A stretch of 22,067 nt of DNA from a virus, in the IMG/VR virus record IMGVR_UViG_3300042549_006746, positions 1-22,067 of that record. The stretch is one strand, 5' to 3'. The translations under genes and the position numbers were made by a program. Position 1 is the first letter of the stretch. Every line of letters starts with the position of its first letter. Shown here in pieces: positions 9,180 through 15,256 of this stretch. Below the pieces are notes generated by a model, which saw only the letters and a list, made by a program, of their open reading frames with translations, ran no database searches and was not told the origin of the DNA.

Positions 9180-10456
9180 TAATAAGGTATTTCGTTTTGT
9201 ATTATTTCGTGATTCCATTCTTTAGATGGACTGTGAGGCCATAGTAACCAACTTGTTGGATATTCTACACAATCAAATTCTCGCCAAATATCATAAAATT
9301 GTCCTGGGCTTCCAAGTTTTATTCGGTTAATTTCATCAACATCAGCATCTTGTCTATTAATTTCAACACCGTTTTTATCCTTAAAGGCTATCACCCAACA
9401 ATCATAATCTTCTTCAGTAAGTGAACCTTTATAAACGTTAATACAATATTTAAAACGTCGAGTCATATTAGCTTCCCATTCTTCTTCAGTTGTATATGGT
9501 ACTGGTAGTAGTTTGTGTTGAGATGTGTGAATATGAACACGTTTTCCTTTAAAATCAACACCTATGTAATGTTCAAATTCTTTTAATGTTCGTTCAGTTC
9601 CTAGATCATATCCTACAAAGTCAAAATCTTCTCTGCTTTCATCATCTATACCAAATAATGCTCGATATTTTCTAAATGAACGTTTATCTAAAGGTGAAAA
9701 TTGATGATCATCCCAATGACGTTGTTTTCCTTCTCTAGTATATTCATGCCATATAATAGGAATGTGAGGATGAAACAAGTCATACCCATGTGTATAAGCA
9801 CGAGCAGCTATTGATGTTTCTTCTCCATGGAAATATAAATCAGGATCGTGTGGCACTTCATGTACGAAACTACCTAAAGTAAAGGCAAAGTGTCCCGAGT
9901 ATAGTCTAGCAGGTATTGGTTCTTTAATATCTCTCCAATTTGGTACGTAGTCAGGAGTAATAAATATAGGACCCTCAGGCATAAATCTATCATAATTTGT
10001 ATGCCATATTTCTATATTTCTACCTTCAGGATCATTTTTAGGAAAATATCCAGGTAAATATGCAGTTAATAATGGTTTTTTATGACCTTTAGCTTGAAGA
10101 CCTTTTAACATATTAATTAGAGTCTCATCCCAATTCTTATCGAATCGGTGATGAGAATCCAATTGTAATGTGTATTTTTCTCCGTTATATTGTCGTTGAA
10201 GTTTATTTCTGGCCCAACATACGCCTTTTGCATCTTTGTAGTTTATATCCAATATATTAAAGCGAGGATCGTTTTTATATTGGTCTAAAGTATCCCATTT
10301 ATCTTCTTTAGAATGTTGCCAAGCAATACAGAAATGTAAGTTTTCTGGGTATTTTGCATTGGATATACAATTTTCTAAAGTGGGAAGTAATTCCGGGTCT
10401 CTATAAGAAGCGATTTGTACAAATATAATTTCGTCAGAAATCTTTTTTTTAGGCAT
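9179..10456 (-). CDS. GlcNAc-transferase-like glycosyltransferase (PF11397/GT60-like), copy A
   Basis: A 425-residue paralogue of the downstream gene, alike along its whole length, so the pair arose by tandem duplication. Key stretches are IFVQIASYRDPELLPTLENC at 11-30, QLDSHHRF at 98-105 (DSH replaces the usual DxD), PARLYSGHFAF near 180-190 and IWHEYTREG near 238. The C-terminal extension (DCWVIAFKDKNG, SWLLWPHSPSKEW) is shared with copy B. Family members transfer GlcNAc to hydroxyl groups, for example hydroxyproline of Skp1 in eukaryotes; bacterial and viral members are mostly uncharacterised. The gene follows the small membrane protein gene by 14 nt and ends in a one-base stop/start overlap with copy B. 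The two copies may add successive sugars. Confidence 0.83.
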   Translation of the reverse strand: MPKKKISDEIIFVQIASYRDPELLPTLENCISNAKYPENLHFCIAWQHSKEDKWDTLDQYKNDPRFNILDINYKDAKGVCWARNKLQRQYNGEKYTLQLDSHHRFDKNWDETLINMLKGLQAKGHKKPLLTAYLPGYFPKNDPEGRNIEIWHTNYDRFMPEGPIFITPDYVPNWRDIKEPIPARLYSGHFAFTLGSFVHEVPHDPDLYFHGEETSIAARAYTHGYDLFHPHIPIIWHEYTREGKQRHWDDHQFSPLDKRSFRKYRALFGIDDESREDFDFVGYDLGTERTLKEFEHYIGVDFKGKRVHIHTSQHKLLPVPYTTEEEWEANMTRRFKYCINVYKGSLTEEDYDCWVIAFKDKNGVEINRQDADVDEINRIKLGSPGQFYDIWREFDCVEYPTSWLLWPHSPSKEWNHEIIQNEIPY

Positions 10457-10470
10457 AACTAAGATTTATA

Positions 10471-10800
10471 TTATTTTTTCTTTGGATAATATTTTCTTTT
10501 TTTCTTTGGCTTGTCAATAGGAAATTCTGGTTTTTCCTGTTTTTCTTTTTTAACTTTAGGTTCATCAATACCTACTGCTTCTTTAACAACTTCATTTATT
10601 TGACGTGTCGCTGGTGTTTGGATAGTAACTTTTCTAGGTTGGAATTTTTCTTCTTTTGGTTCTTCTCCTAGTTCTTTGTTTACATAATACTTCTTAGTCA
10701 TTTCTTTTAAGGATTTTTGTTCTCTTGTAACAAAGGCTCCTACAACCGCTGCTATAGCTACAATAGCAATAATTAGGATGATAATATCAAATCCGCTCAT
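10471..10800 (-). CDS. Small membrane protein with Lys-rich tail
   Basis: A 109-residue protein of unknown function. Residues 5-24 (DIIILIIAIVAIAAVVGAFV) form one strong transmembrane helix, followed by a charged, Pro- and Lys-rich tail of ~80 residues that ends in KKKRKYYPKKK. The topology is probably N-out with a basic cytoplasmic tail, which could bind nucleic acid or anionic lipid; this is inference. It is the first gene of the block leading into the glycosyltransferases. No family is recognised. Confidence 0.7.
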   Translation of the reverse strand: MSGFDIIILIIAIVAIAAVVGAFVTREQKSLKEMTKKYYVNKELGEEPKEEKFQPRKVTIQTPATRQINEVVKEAVGIDEPKVKKEKQEKPEFPIDKPKKKRKYYPKKK

Positions 10801-10830
10801 AATAATTTGTTTTAAATGTTAATAATTTGG

Positions 10831-11337
10831 TTAAATTTTGTTTTGGTAAATATCTTCTTCAGTGAAGAACTGTCTTAAATTTGGTCTAAAGTAATTTATA
10901 TTTTTCATTACTTTTCTGTCTCTTGTTCTATAAACAATGTAATACGCTCCAACTTTTTCGTAATGACACGCTTCATTCTGCTCGATGCTTCTTTTATCGA
11001 CTGTTGCTTTAGCTTCGTCTTCTGTTTTGCAAGCTTTAGATAAATTTGACGCTTGAACTTCTTGATATGCTGGCCATATCTTATCCTTAAGGCCATGTAA
11101 CATAGCACCGTTCCCAAGGGAAACATAAGCAATATCACACAAAGCATCCAGAACCTCAACGATGTCTCCTCTTTCGCAAGCGTCTCTATATTCTTCAAGT
11201 TCTTCAAGGATGAAATTGTATACAAATTCCCATTCTTTTCTTTGGGGGATAGTTGGTTCATAATTGTTTGGTTTGCCCATTATGGCATTAAATTCTTCTA
11301 CCTCGTCGATAAAAGGTACTTTTGGTTCTGTTATCAT
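10831..11337 (-). CDS. MazG-like nucleotide pyrophosphohydrolase
   Basis: A 168-residue protein if started at ATG 11335-11337, 7 nt after the phosphoribosyltransferase stop. A longer reading frame extends to 11493, but its extra 52 residues lie antisense-free inside the upstream gene in another frame and look unlike protein; I reject that start. The all-alpha NTP-PPase signature is visible: FNAIMGKP at 16-23, then EELEEYRDA around 45-53 and EVLDALCDIAYVSLG around 60-74, matching the EExxE...ExxD metal-binding pattern. Such enzymes hydrolyse NTPs or dNTPs to NMP and pyrophosphate; phage versions adjust nucleotide pools or alarmone levels. The ~70-residue C-terminal part (YYIVYRTRDRKVMKNINYFR) is a small extra domain. 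It belongs to the nucleotide operon with FolE and QueE. Confidence 0.82.
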   Translation of the reverse strand: MITEPKVPFIDEVEEFNAIMGKPNNYEPTIPQRKEWEFVYNFILEELEEYRDACERGDIVEVLDALCDIAYVSLGNGAMLHGLKDKIWPAYQEVQASNLSKACKTEDEAKATVDKRSIEQNEACHYEKVGAYYIVYRTRDRKVMKNINYFRPNLRQFFTEEDIYQNKI

Positions 11338-11344
11338 AACTATA

Positions 11345-11740
11345 TTAAACTTTATAATCTTGTATTGGTTGTGAATCTTTTTTTTCCCATGGATAAATAA
11401 TCCACTCATCTCCTTCATGTATTGATGCCCATAAATTAGGGATATGACATGAGGTATGAGGTTTATAATGTAACACTGCTGTATAACCTCCAATGCTATT
11501 TTTTAATGTTACCCCAGTATCAGCAATATCATCTATGACTAATGTATTAGGTAACATCACGTCAGACCACGGCAAACCTAACTTATGTGACACCATTACA
11601 GCAGGTATAAGTCCACCACGTTTTAAACCAAATACTGAATCAATATTAGGTTGTTCAGTAATTATTTTTTCACATAATTTATCTACTAGTTGGGATATGT
11701 CATCCCAACTTAAGTATATTTTATTATTTACTTTTAACAT
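11345..11740 (-). CDS. Phosphoribosyltransferase, type I (xanthine/guanine PRTase-like)
   Basis: A compact 131-residue type I PRTase. The PRPP loop is TLVIDDIADTGVTL at 66-79, and FGLKRGGLIPAVMVSHKLG at 37-55 is the upstream substrate/pyrophosphate loop typical of xanthine-guanine and hypoxanthine PRTases. The C-terminus WIIYPWEKK resembles the end of short phage and archaeal PRTases. It would convert a purine base and PRPP to a nucleotide; the base cannot be named. The start lies 3 nt after the FolE stop. The location beside FolE and QueE suggests purine or deazapurine salvage for modified DNA or dGTP supply, but ordinary guanine salvage explains it as well. Confidence 0.88.
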   Translation of the reverse strand: MLKVNNKIYLSWDDISQLVDKLCEKIITEQPNIDSVFGLKRGGLIPAVMVSHKLGLPWSDVMLPNTLVIDDIADTGVTLKNSIGGYTAVLHYKPHTSCHIPNLWASIHEGDEWIIYPWEKKDSQPIQDYKV

Positions 11741-11743
11741 ATC

Positions 11744-12439
11744 TTAAATATTATGTCCACCATTATTAATCTTTAATGAATCAAAGAATTCTTTACGAGC
11801 ATTATTAGAATCATCTCTAAAAGCACCACTTGCTTTTGTAGTAACCATTGCAGCACCTTGATGTTTAACACCTCTACAAGATACACAATTATGAGTTCCA
11901 ACTATAGTAACAATAACACCTAAATTACCTTCTGTAATTTTATCTACAGCATTGTGGATAGCTGATGTTAATTGTTCTTGGATAGCTCCTCTGCGACCAA
12001 ATAATTCTACAATACGATTTAATTTAGATAAACCAATTACTTGACCATTTTCTCCTGAGATATAACCAATATGAACTACACCTCCAATTGTTTGATGGTG
12101 ATGTGAACACATTGAGGTTAATGGAATATTTCTTTCAATTATAATACCATCGTAACCATCACTTGGGAATGAGGTAATTTCAGACATTGCTGTATATCTT
12201 CCTTTCCATAAATCGTGAACGTAAGCTTTAGCTACACGTCGTGGAGTTTCCATTGAATTTGGATCATTTCTCCAATCACATTTTAGGGCATCTAAAAATA
12301 AACCATATGCTTGTTCAGCATCATCGATCATTTTTTCCTTTTCTTGATCAGTAAAAGGGAAACCAGGTGCAACACCATTAGCAAATCCTACTTGTACTAC
12401 TTCTAGATTAGTGTGACTCTTTCGTCGTTTGTTTTCCAT
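11744..12439 (-). CDS. folE: GTP cyclohydrolase I
   Basis: Converts GTP to 7,8-dihydroneopterin triphosphate, the first step towards folate and towards preQ0/queuosine-type deazaguanines. The 231 residues match the family length. Zinc ligands are C111, H114 (SMCSHHHQ, 109-116) and C185 (HNCVSCRG, 183-190). Other conserved parts are METPRRVAKAY at 63-73 and GLSKLNRIVELFGRRGAIQEQ at 136-156. The usual CEHH is CSHH here, a modest change beside the zinc site. It lies in one transcript with QueE (64 nt upstream gap) and PRTase (3 nt downstream). A weak inverted repeat (12440-12453, AACAA/TTGTT) directly precedes the ATG and could tune translation. The FolE-QueE pair supports a phage deazaguanine pathway, though QueD and QueC are not in this window. 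Confidence 0.97.
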   Translation of the reverse strand: MENKRRKSHTNLEVVQVGFANGVAPGFPFTDQEKEKMIDDAEQAYGLFLDALKCDWRNDPNSMETPRRVAKAYVHDLWKGRYTAMSEITSFPSDGYDGIIIERNIPLTSMCSHHHQTIGGVVHIGYISGENGQVIGLSKLNRIVELFGRRGAIQEQLTSAIHNAVDKITEGNLGVIVTIVGTHNCVSCRGVKHQGAAMVTTKASGAFRDDSNNARKEFFDSLKINNGGHNI

Positions 12440-12503
12440 AACAATAAGTTGTTTTTTTATCTTTACTAAATGTAATAAATTTTATTTTAATATCCAAATA
12501 ACA

Positions 12504-13277
12504 TTATACTTCTCTTTGGTCTTCAAATGCAATGATATGAGGTCTCCAAGTTAATCTATAACCATTATCTCTAACCCAATCAAACATTTTAGGATATGAT
12601 TTAAATAAAGCCTCTCTTGAATCACCAGCTGGCATGAACCATACTTTATCTTGCGGTATATCTAATACTTTAATACAACCCATAATTTCATCTAATGCGC
12701 CTTGATCTTCACCATCCCATACAGGTTTTAAATGATAATCCGAATGGTACGCTATCATTTTAGACATTGCATCATAGTTAAGTCTTAATTTATTATGTTG
12801 CTTAATCATTTTTTCATCCGTAACAGCTCCTTGAGGTGTAAGTACTCCAACTTTAGGAACCGAATTACTAAACTTAGGTGATATGGAAAGTAAATTAATA
12901 GGATAGTCAGTCTCTAGAAAATGAGAGCCTTCAGTTTCGATTGTAATGAAGATTTTTCTTTCATGTGCAAAATGTGTTAATTCATTTACTAATGCTGGAT
13001 GCATTGTAGGTGATCCTCCTGTTAGCATCATCTCTGTGATGTGAGGATTTGCATCATACATGTTAATAATGTCTTGGAAAGTAATATGTCCTTTTTCAGG
13101 ATGTATACTTGTGTACCAAGAATCGCACCATCCACCTTCACCAAAATAACATCTGTGAGTACAGCCTGTTGTTCTGATTACTACGGTTGGATAGCCTGCT
13201 CTACTTCCTTCTGATTGTACTGCTGTATAAAGCTCTACAACTGGGAGTGTTTTGTTATAGTCTTCTATTCTTTTCAT
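12504..13277 (-). CDS. queE: 7-carboxy-7-deazaguanine synthase (radical SAM)
   Basis: A 257-residue radical SAM enzyme that contracts 6-carboxytetrahydropterin to 7-carboxy-7-deazaguanine in the preQ0 pathway. The N-terminal YTAVQSEGSRAGYPTVVIR stretch at 17-35 (compare the family's SIQGEG...G) and the cluster-binding cysteines C39, C43 and C52 identify it. GGSPTMHP at 92-99 stands in for the GGEP SAM-binding motif, and ETEGS follows at 114-118. The cysteine spacing is CX3CX8C rather than the canonical CX3CX2C, as in other QueE with insertions in this loop. The gene opens an operon after a terminator, behind the same leader as the DNA polymerase. Its product may feed 7-deazaguanine DNA modification, which protects some phages from restriction, or host tRNA queuosine. 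Confidence 0.9.
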   Translation of the reverse strand: MKRIEDYNKTLPVVELYTAVQSEGSRAGYPTVVIRTTGCTHRCYFGEGGWCDSWYTSIHPEKGHITFQDIINMYDANPHITEMMLTGGSPTMHPALVNELTHFAHERKIFITIETEGSHFLETDYPINLLSISPKFSNSVPKVGVLTPQGAVTDEKMIKQHNKLRLNYDAMSKMIAYHSDYHLKPVWDGEDQGALDEIMGCIKVLDIPQDKVWFMPAGDSREALFKSYPKMFDWVRDNGYRLTWRPHIIAFEDQREV

Positions 13278-13304
13278 AACTTTAAATTTTTGTAAAGATA
13301 ATAA
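13275..13304 (-). promoter_or_regulatory. Leader/promoter-like element before QueE
   Basis: The 30-nt segment ending in the QueE ATG is 28/30 identical to the segment before the DNA polymerase. Minus-strand TATCTTTAC sits about 14 nt before the ATG and resembles the Bacteroidetes -7 box TAnnTTTG. It follows a hairpin terminator directly, so this is a natural place for a new transcript to begin. Promoter function is inferred. Confidence 0.5.
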
Positions 13305-13305
13305 A

Positions 13306-13326
13306 AGGTTGGGGATTATCCAACCT
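13306..13326 (-). terminator. Hairpin terminator after the lysis cassette
   Basis: On the minus strand a perfect 7-bp stem AGGTTGG/CCAACCT with a 7-nt loop is followed by TTTTATTAT. It lies 24 nt past the holin stop and 29 nt before the QueE start, so it probably ends the lysis transcript. The T tract is interrupted, so termination may be partial. Confidence 0.65.
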
Positions 13327-13349
13327 AGTATTATTCTATTTTTATTAAT

Positions 13350-13766
13350 TTATTCTCTTTTTCCTTTATGTTTATCTAACTTATCTAGGATTTGAGTTAA
13401 TAATTCATTTTTAACTACACCTACCATTGAGGCATTTTTTAATATAGAAATTAATTGAAACACTAAAAATGGAGCTATAATTGTCTCACTTAACCATGAT
13501 GTTCCTGTAAATCCTTTTTCTATTGTTAGGATTGCTGATAGCATTACTACCCAGAATCCAAATGTTCTTAATACTTTTAAAGCTCTATAAGTTTTGAATC
13601 CTTCTTTTTTAACTCCAGCCCATACACCGAAGAACCCATCAGCAAATACTACAAATGCTACTGATAGGTACTGTTCGATGTTATCTGCTGTTAGATTCAT
13701 AAAGTATGAACCTATAAATGCGCAAGCTGTTGTCAATGATAATGTAATTAAAAGTGAAGTTTTCAT
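13350..13766 (-). CDS. Phage holin, holin 4-1 (PF05105)-like
   Basis: A 138-residue membrane protein with about four hydrophobic segments (near 5-24, 34-52, 68-86 and 92-110). The pattern FADGFFGVWAGVKKEGFKT at 41-59, RTFGFWVVMLSA at 67-78 and a C-terminal FQLISILKNASMVGVVKNE is that of the holin 4-1 family (D..G...A.K, then ..E..SilEN...lG). Holins form holes in the inner membrane that release the endolysin. The endolysin gene ends 11 nt upstream of this start, giving a standard lysis cassette. The soluble C-terminal end (DKLDKHKGKRE) is charged, as usual for holins. Confidence 0.85.
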   Translation of the reverse strand: MKTSLLITLSLTTACAFIGSYFMNLTADNIEQYLSVAFVVFADGFFGVWAGVKKEGFKTYRALKVLRTFGFWVVMLSAILTIEKGFTGTSWLSETIIAPFLVFQLISILKNASMVGVVKNELLTQILDKLDKHKGKRE

Positions 13767-13777
13767 CTTATATTTAA

Positions 13778-14389
13778 CTATTTAACGTATTCGTAATACT
13801 TTTTAGTTTTTTCGTTTCTATCTGCTAAACCATGAGTACCACCGTTAATTCTTTTTGTAAGAGCTAAGATAGCTGCATCATTAATTCCTTTATCACATAT
13901 CTCCCATAATTTGTTTTTATCAAAGAAGAACATTGCTGATTCAAATGAATATTCTGTAGCTACTAAGTCAGGGTTAGTCATGATTTCTGGTTTTTGTAAA
14001 TACTTAGCGAATGCAGCATAATTATCTTTTCCAGTTAATTGTAAAGCACCTCTACCTCTGTATTTCCAACCATCTCCTGATTTTTCATCACCATTACCCA
14101 TTCTAGATGCGTAAACTCTGTTAGCGATTTTTTCAGGATTTCTAGCGTAAGATTCTTCTAAAGTACCTGGAAAATATTTTCCAAATATACCTTGAAGACC
14201 TTGAGCTGAATAGTTTAAATTTTCAGAAAACAATTTATAACCACCTGTTTCGTGAGCTGTTTGTGCAAAGAAATGCGCAGCTCTAACAGGAGTTAATTTA
14301 TAAAACTCCATTGCTTTTTTCATAGTACCAGGACCGAATGCTCCGTCTGCTGTTACTCCTATTTTAGCTTGTAAACTTTTTAAGCTCAT
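13778..14389 (-). CDS. Endolysin, GH19 chitinase-like with N-terminal peptidoglycan-binding segment
   Basis: A 203-residue lysozyme-like enzyme of glycoside hydrolase family 19, used by many phages to cut peptidoglycan. Residues 1-28 (LQAKIGVTADGAFGPGTMKKA) look like the second half of a PG_binding_1 domain. The catalytic pair is E47 (TAHETGG) and E56 (FSENLNY), followed by GDGWKYRGRGALQLTGKDNY (near 105-124), which lines the GH19 cleft. There is no signal peptide, so export depends on the downstream holin. It starts 2 nt after the small membrane protein gene stop. Confidence 0.94.
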   Translation of the reverse strand: MSLKSLQAKIGVTADGAFGPGTMKKAMEFYKLTPVRAAHFFAQTAHETGGYKLFSENLNYSAQGLQGIFGKYFPGTLEESYARNPEKIANRVYASRMGNGDEKSGDGWKYRGRGALQLTGKDNYAAFAKYLQKPEIMTNPDLVATEYSFESAMFFFDKNKLWEICDKGINDAAILALTKRINGGTHGLADRNEKTKKYYEYVK

Positions 14390-14391
14390 AA

Positions 14392-14691
14392 TTATTCTTC
14401 TTTTTTACCGTTTTTAAATCCTGCAAATTTCTCTAATACATCTGGAAGGAATGATCCTAATGTAATGTACATAAATGCATCGAAGATGTACTCGTTTAAT
14501 TCTAATGCTTTACCCATGTAACCTGTTACTAGGTCTACTACAATGGCAATTACCATTACCATAAATGACATGAATCCAATTACAACTTTTTCATTGTAAT
14601 CATTTGATTTTTTAAAAATACTGAAAAATCCCATAAAATAATTTTTTAAGTTAGTTAATAAACAACCTATTTGACGGAACATATTTTTCAT
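14392..14691 (-). CDS. Small two-TM membrane protein in the lysis cassette
   Basis: A 99-residue protein with hydrophobic helices near 36-58 (VVIGFMSFMVMVIAIVVDLV) and 68-84, and a charged C-terminus (FKNGKKEE). No family is recognised. Its place directly before the endolysin makes it a candidate second holin, antiholin or spanin-like helper. The start is uncertain: ATG at 14691, 14682 or 14634 are all in frame. The last gives an 80-residue protein beginning MGFFSIFKK, with an A/T-rich leader much like other starts here, and may be the true one. Confidence 0.7.
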   Translation of the reverse strand: MKNMFRQIGCLLTNLKNYFMGFFSIFKKSNDYNEKVVIGFMSFMVMVIAIVVDLVTGYMGKALELNEYIFDAFMYITLGSFLPDVLEKFAGFKNGKKEE

Positions 14692-14712
14692 AAACGTAAT
14701 TTGCGATAAATA

Positions 14713-15174
14713 TTAAAATTTTAGTTCATCAATGGCTTCTATTAAAGCTTTTTTAACTGCTCCTGAGAATGCAGTCTTGTTAAATGGTAGGTTATCGTCG
14801 TTCAAATCTAAGAATGTTGATTGAACTGTTACGTTTGCTTCTCCTTGACCCCAATATTCCTCTTTTCCTATTATAAGTCTTAGTTTTACAATAGTAACTT
14901 TTTTAGTTTTAGAGAATGGACCAAAAGATGTATTTGTTGAAGGTGCTTCTACTGATAATACTTCTACTTCAACTGGGGTTCCATTTTCACATATATCGTA
15001 TTTTTCAGATAATATTTCTTCAGTCATTTGTTTGATACCAAACACAACTCTTTCTTTTTTCATTTCCGGTGCTTCTATTTGTGAAGACACTTTTGTTACT
15101 TTATAACATTCTTTAGTAGCTGTATCAGCTGATAGTAAGAACAGTACCGATAATAGTAGTAATATTTTTTTCAT
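14713..15174 (-). CDS. Secreted protein of unknown function
   Basis: A 153-residue protein with a clear signal peptide (MKKILLLLSVLFLLSA, cleavage near 16-17) and no lipobox. The mature part contains two Cys (C23, C62) that could form a disulfide in the periplasm. Its C-terminal half is strand-rich (VTIVKLRLIIGKEEYWGQGE near 92-111) and ends in a helix (FSGAVKKALIEAIDEL). The beta-strand-plus-helix end loosely recalls the CsgG-like protein at 16687-17400, but the likeness is too weak to name a family. It is the last gene of the exported-protein island and, unlike the other five, does not have Gln after the predicted cleavage site. Confidence 0.75.
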   Translation of the reverse strand: MKKILLLLSVLFLLSADTATKECYKVTKVSSQIEAPEMKKERVVFGIKQMTEEILSEKYDICENGTPVEVEVLSVEAPSTNTSFGPFSKTKKVTIVKLRLIIGKEEYWGQGEANVTVQSTFLDLNDDNLPFNKTAFSGAVKKALIEAIDELKF

Positions 15175-15185
15175 AATTAAAATTT

Positions 15186-15254
15186 TTATCTTCCAAAAAG
15201 GAAGTTTGAGACTTTATCATAAAACCTTTCAAATAATTGATTTAATTTTTTCAT
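15186..15254 (-). CDS. 22-residue micro-ORF with amphipathic helix
   Basis: A short reading frame, MKKLNQLFERFYDKVSNFLF then GR, lies between the outer-membrane protein gene (stop 2 nt before the ATG) and the 153-residue secreted protein gene. Its TTTTAATTATG start context is the same as that of the downstream gene. Hydrophobic residues L4, L7, F8, F11, Y12, V15, F18 and L19 fall on one helix face. It may be a real micropeptide, or a leader that couples translation between its neighbours. No homologue is recognised. Confidence 0.4.
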   Translation of the reverse strand: MKKLNQLFERFYDKVSNFLFGR

Positions 15255-15256
15255 AA

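Noticed and set aside
9180-9218. Longer start for the copy B glycosyltransferase at 9218
   Set aside because: It would overlap copy A by 40 nt and add 13 residues with no match in the paralogue; the ATG at 9179 overlaps the upstream stop by one base, a normal coupling arrangement.
10908-11261. 117-codon minus-strand frame inside the MazG-like gene
   Set aside because: It lies wholly inside a recognised gene in a different frame, is very basic with no motif, and has no start context of its own.
11338-11493. Longer start for the MazG-like protein at 11493
   Set aside because: The added 52 residues are read inside the phosphoribosyltransferase gene in another frame and do not resemble protein of this family; ATG at 11337 follows that gene's stop by 7 nt.
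13350-14691. Prophage-like or integrase-bearing element
   Set aside because: No integrase, att-like repeat or host gene is seen; the lysis cassette fits a lytic phage genome.
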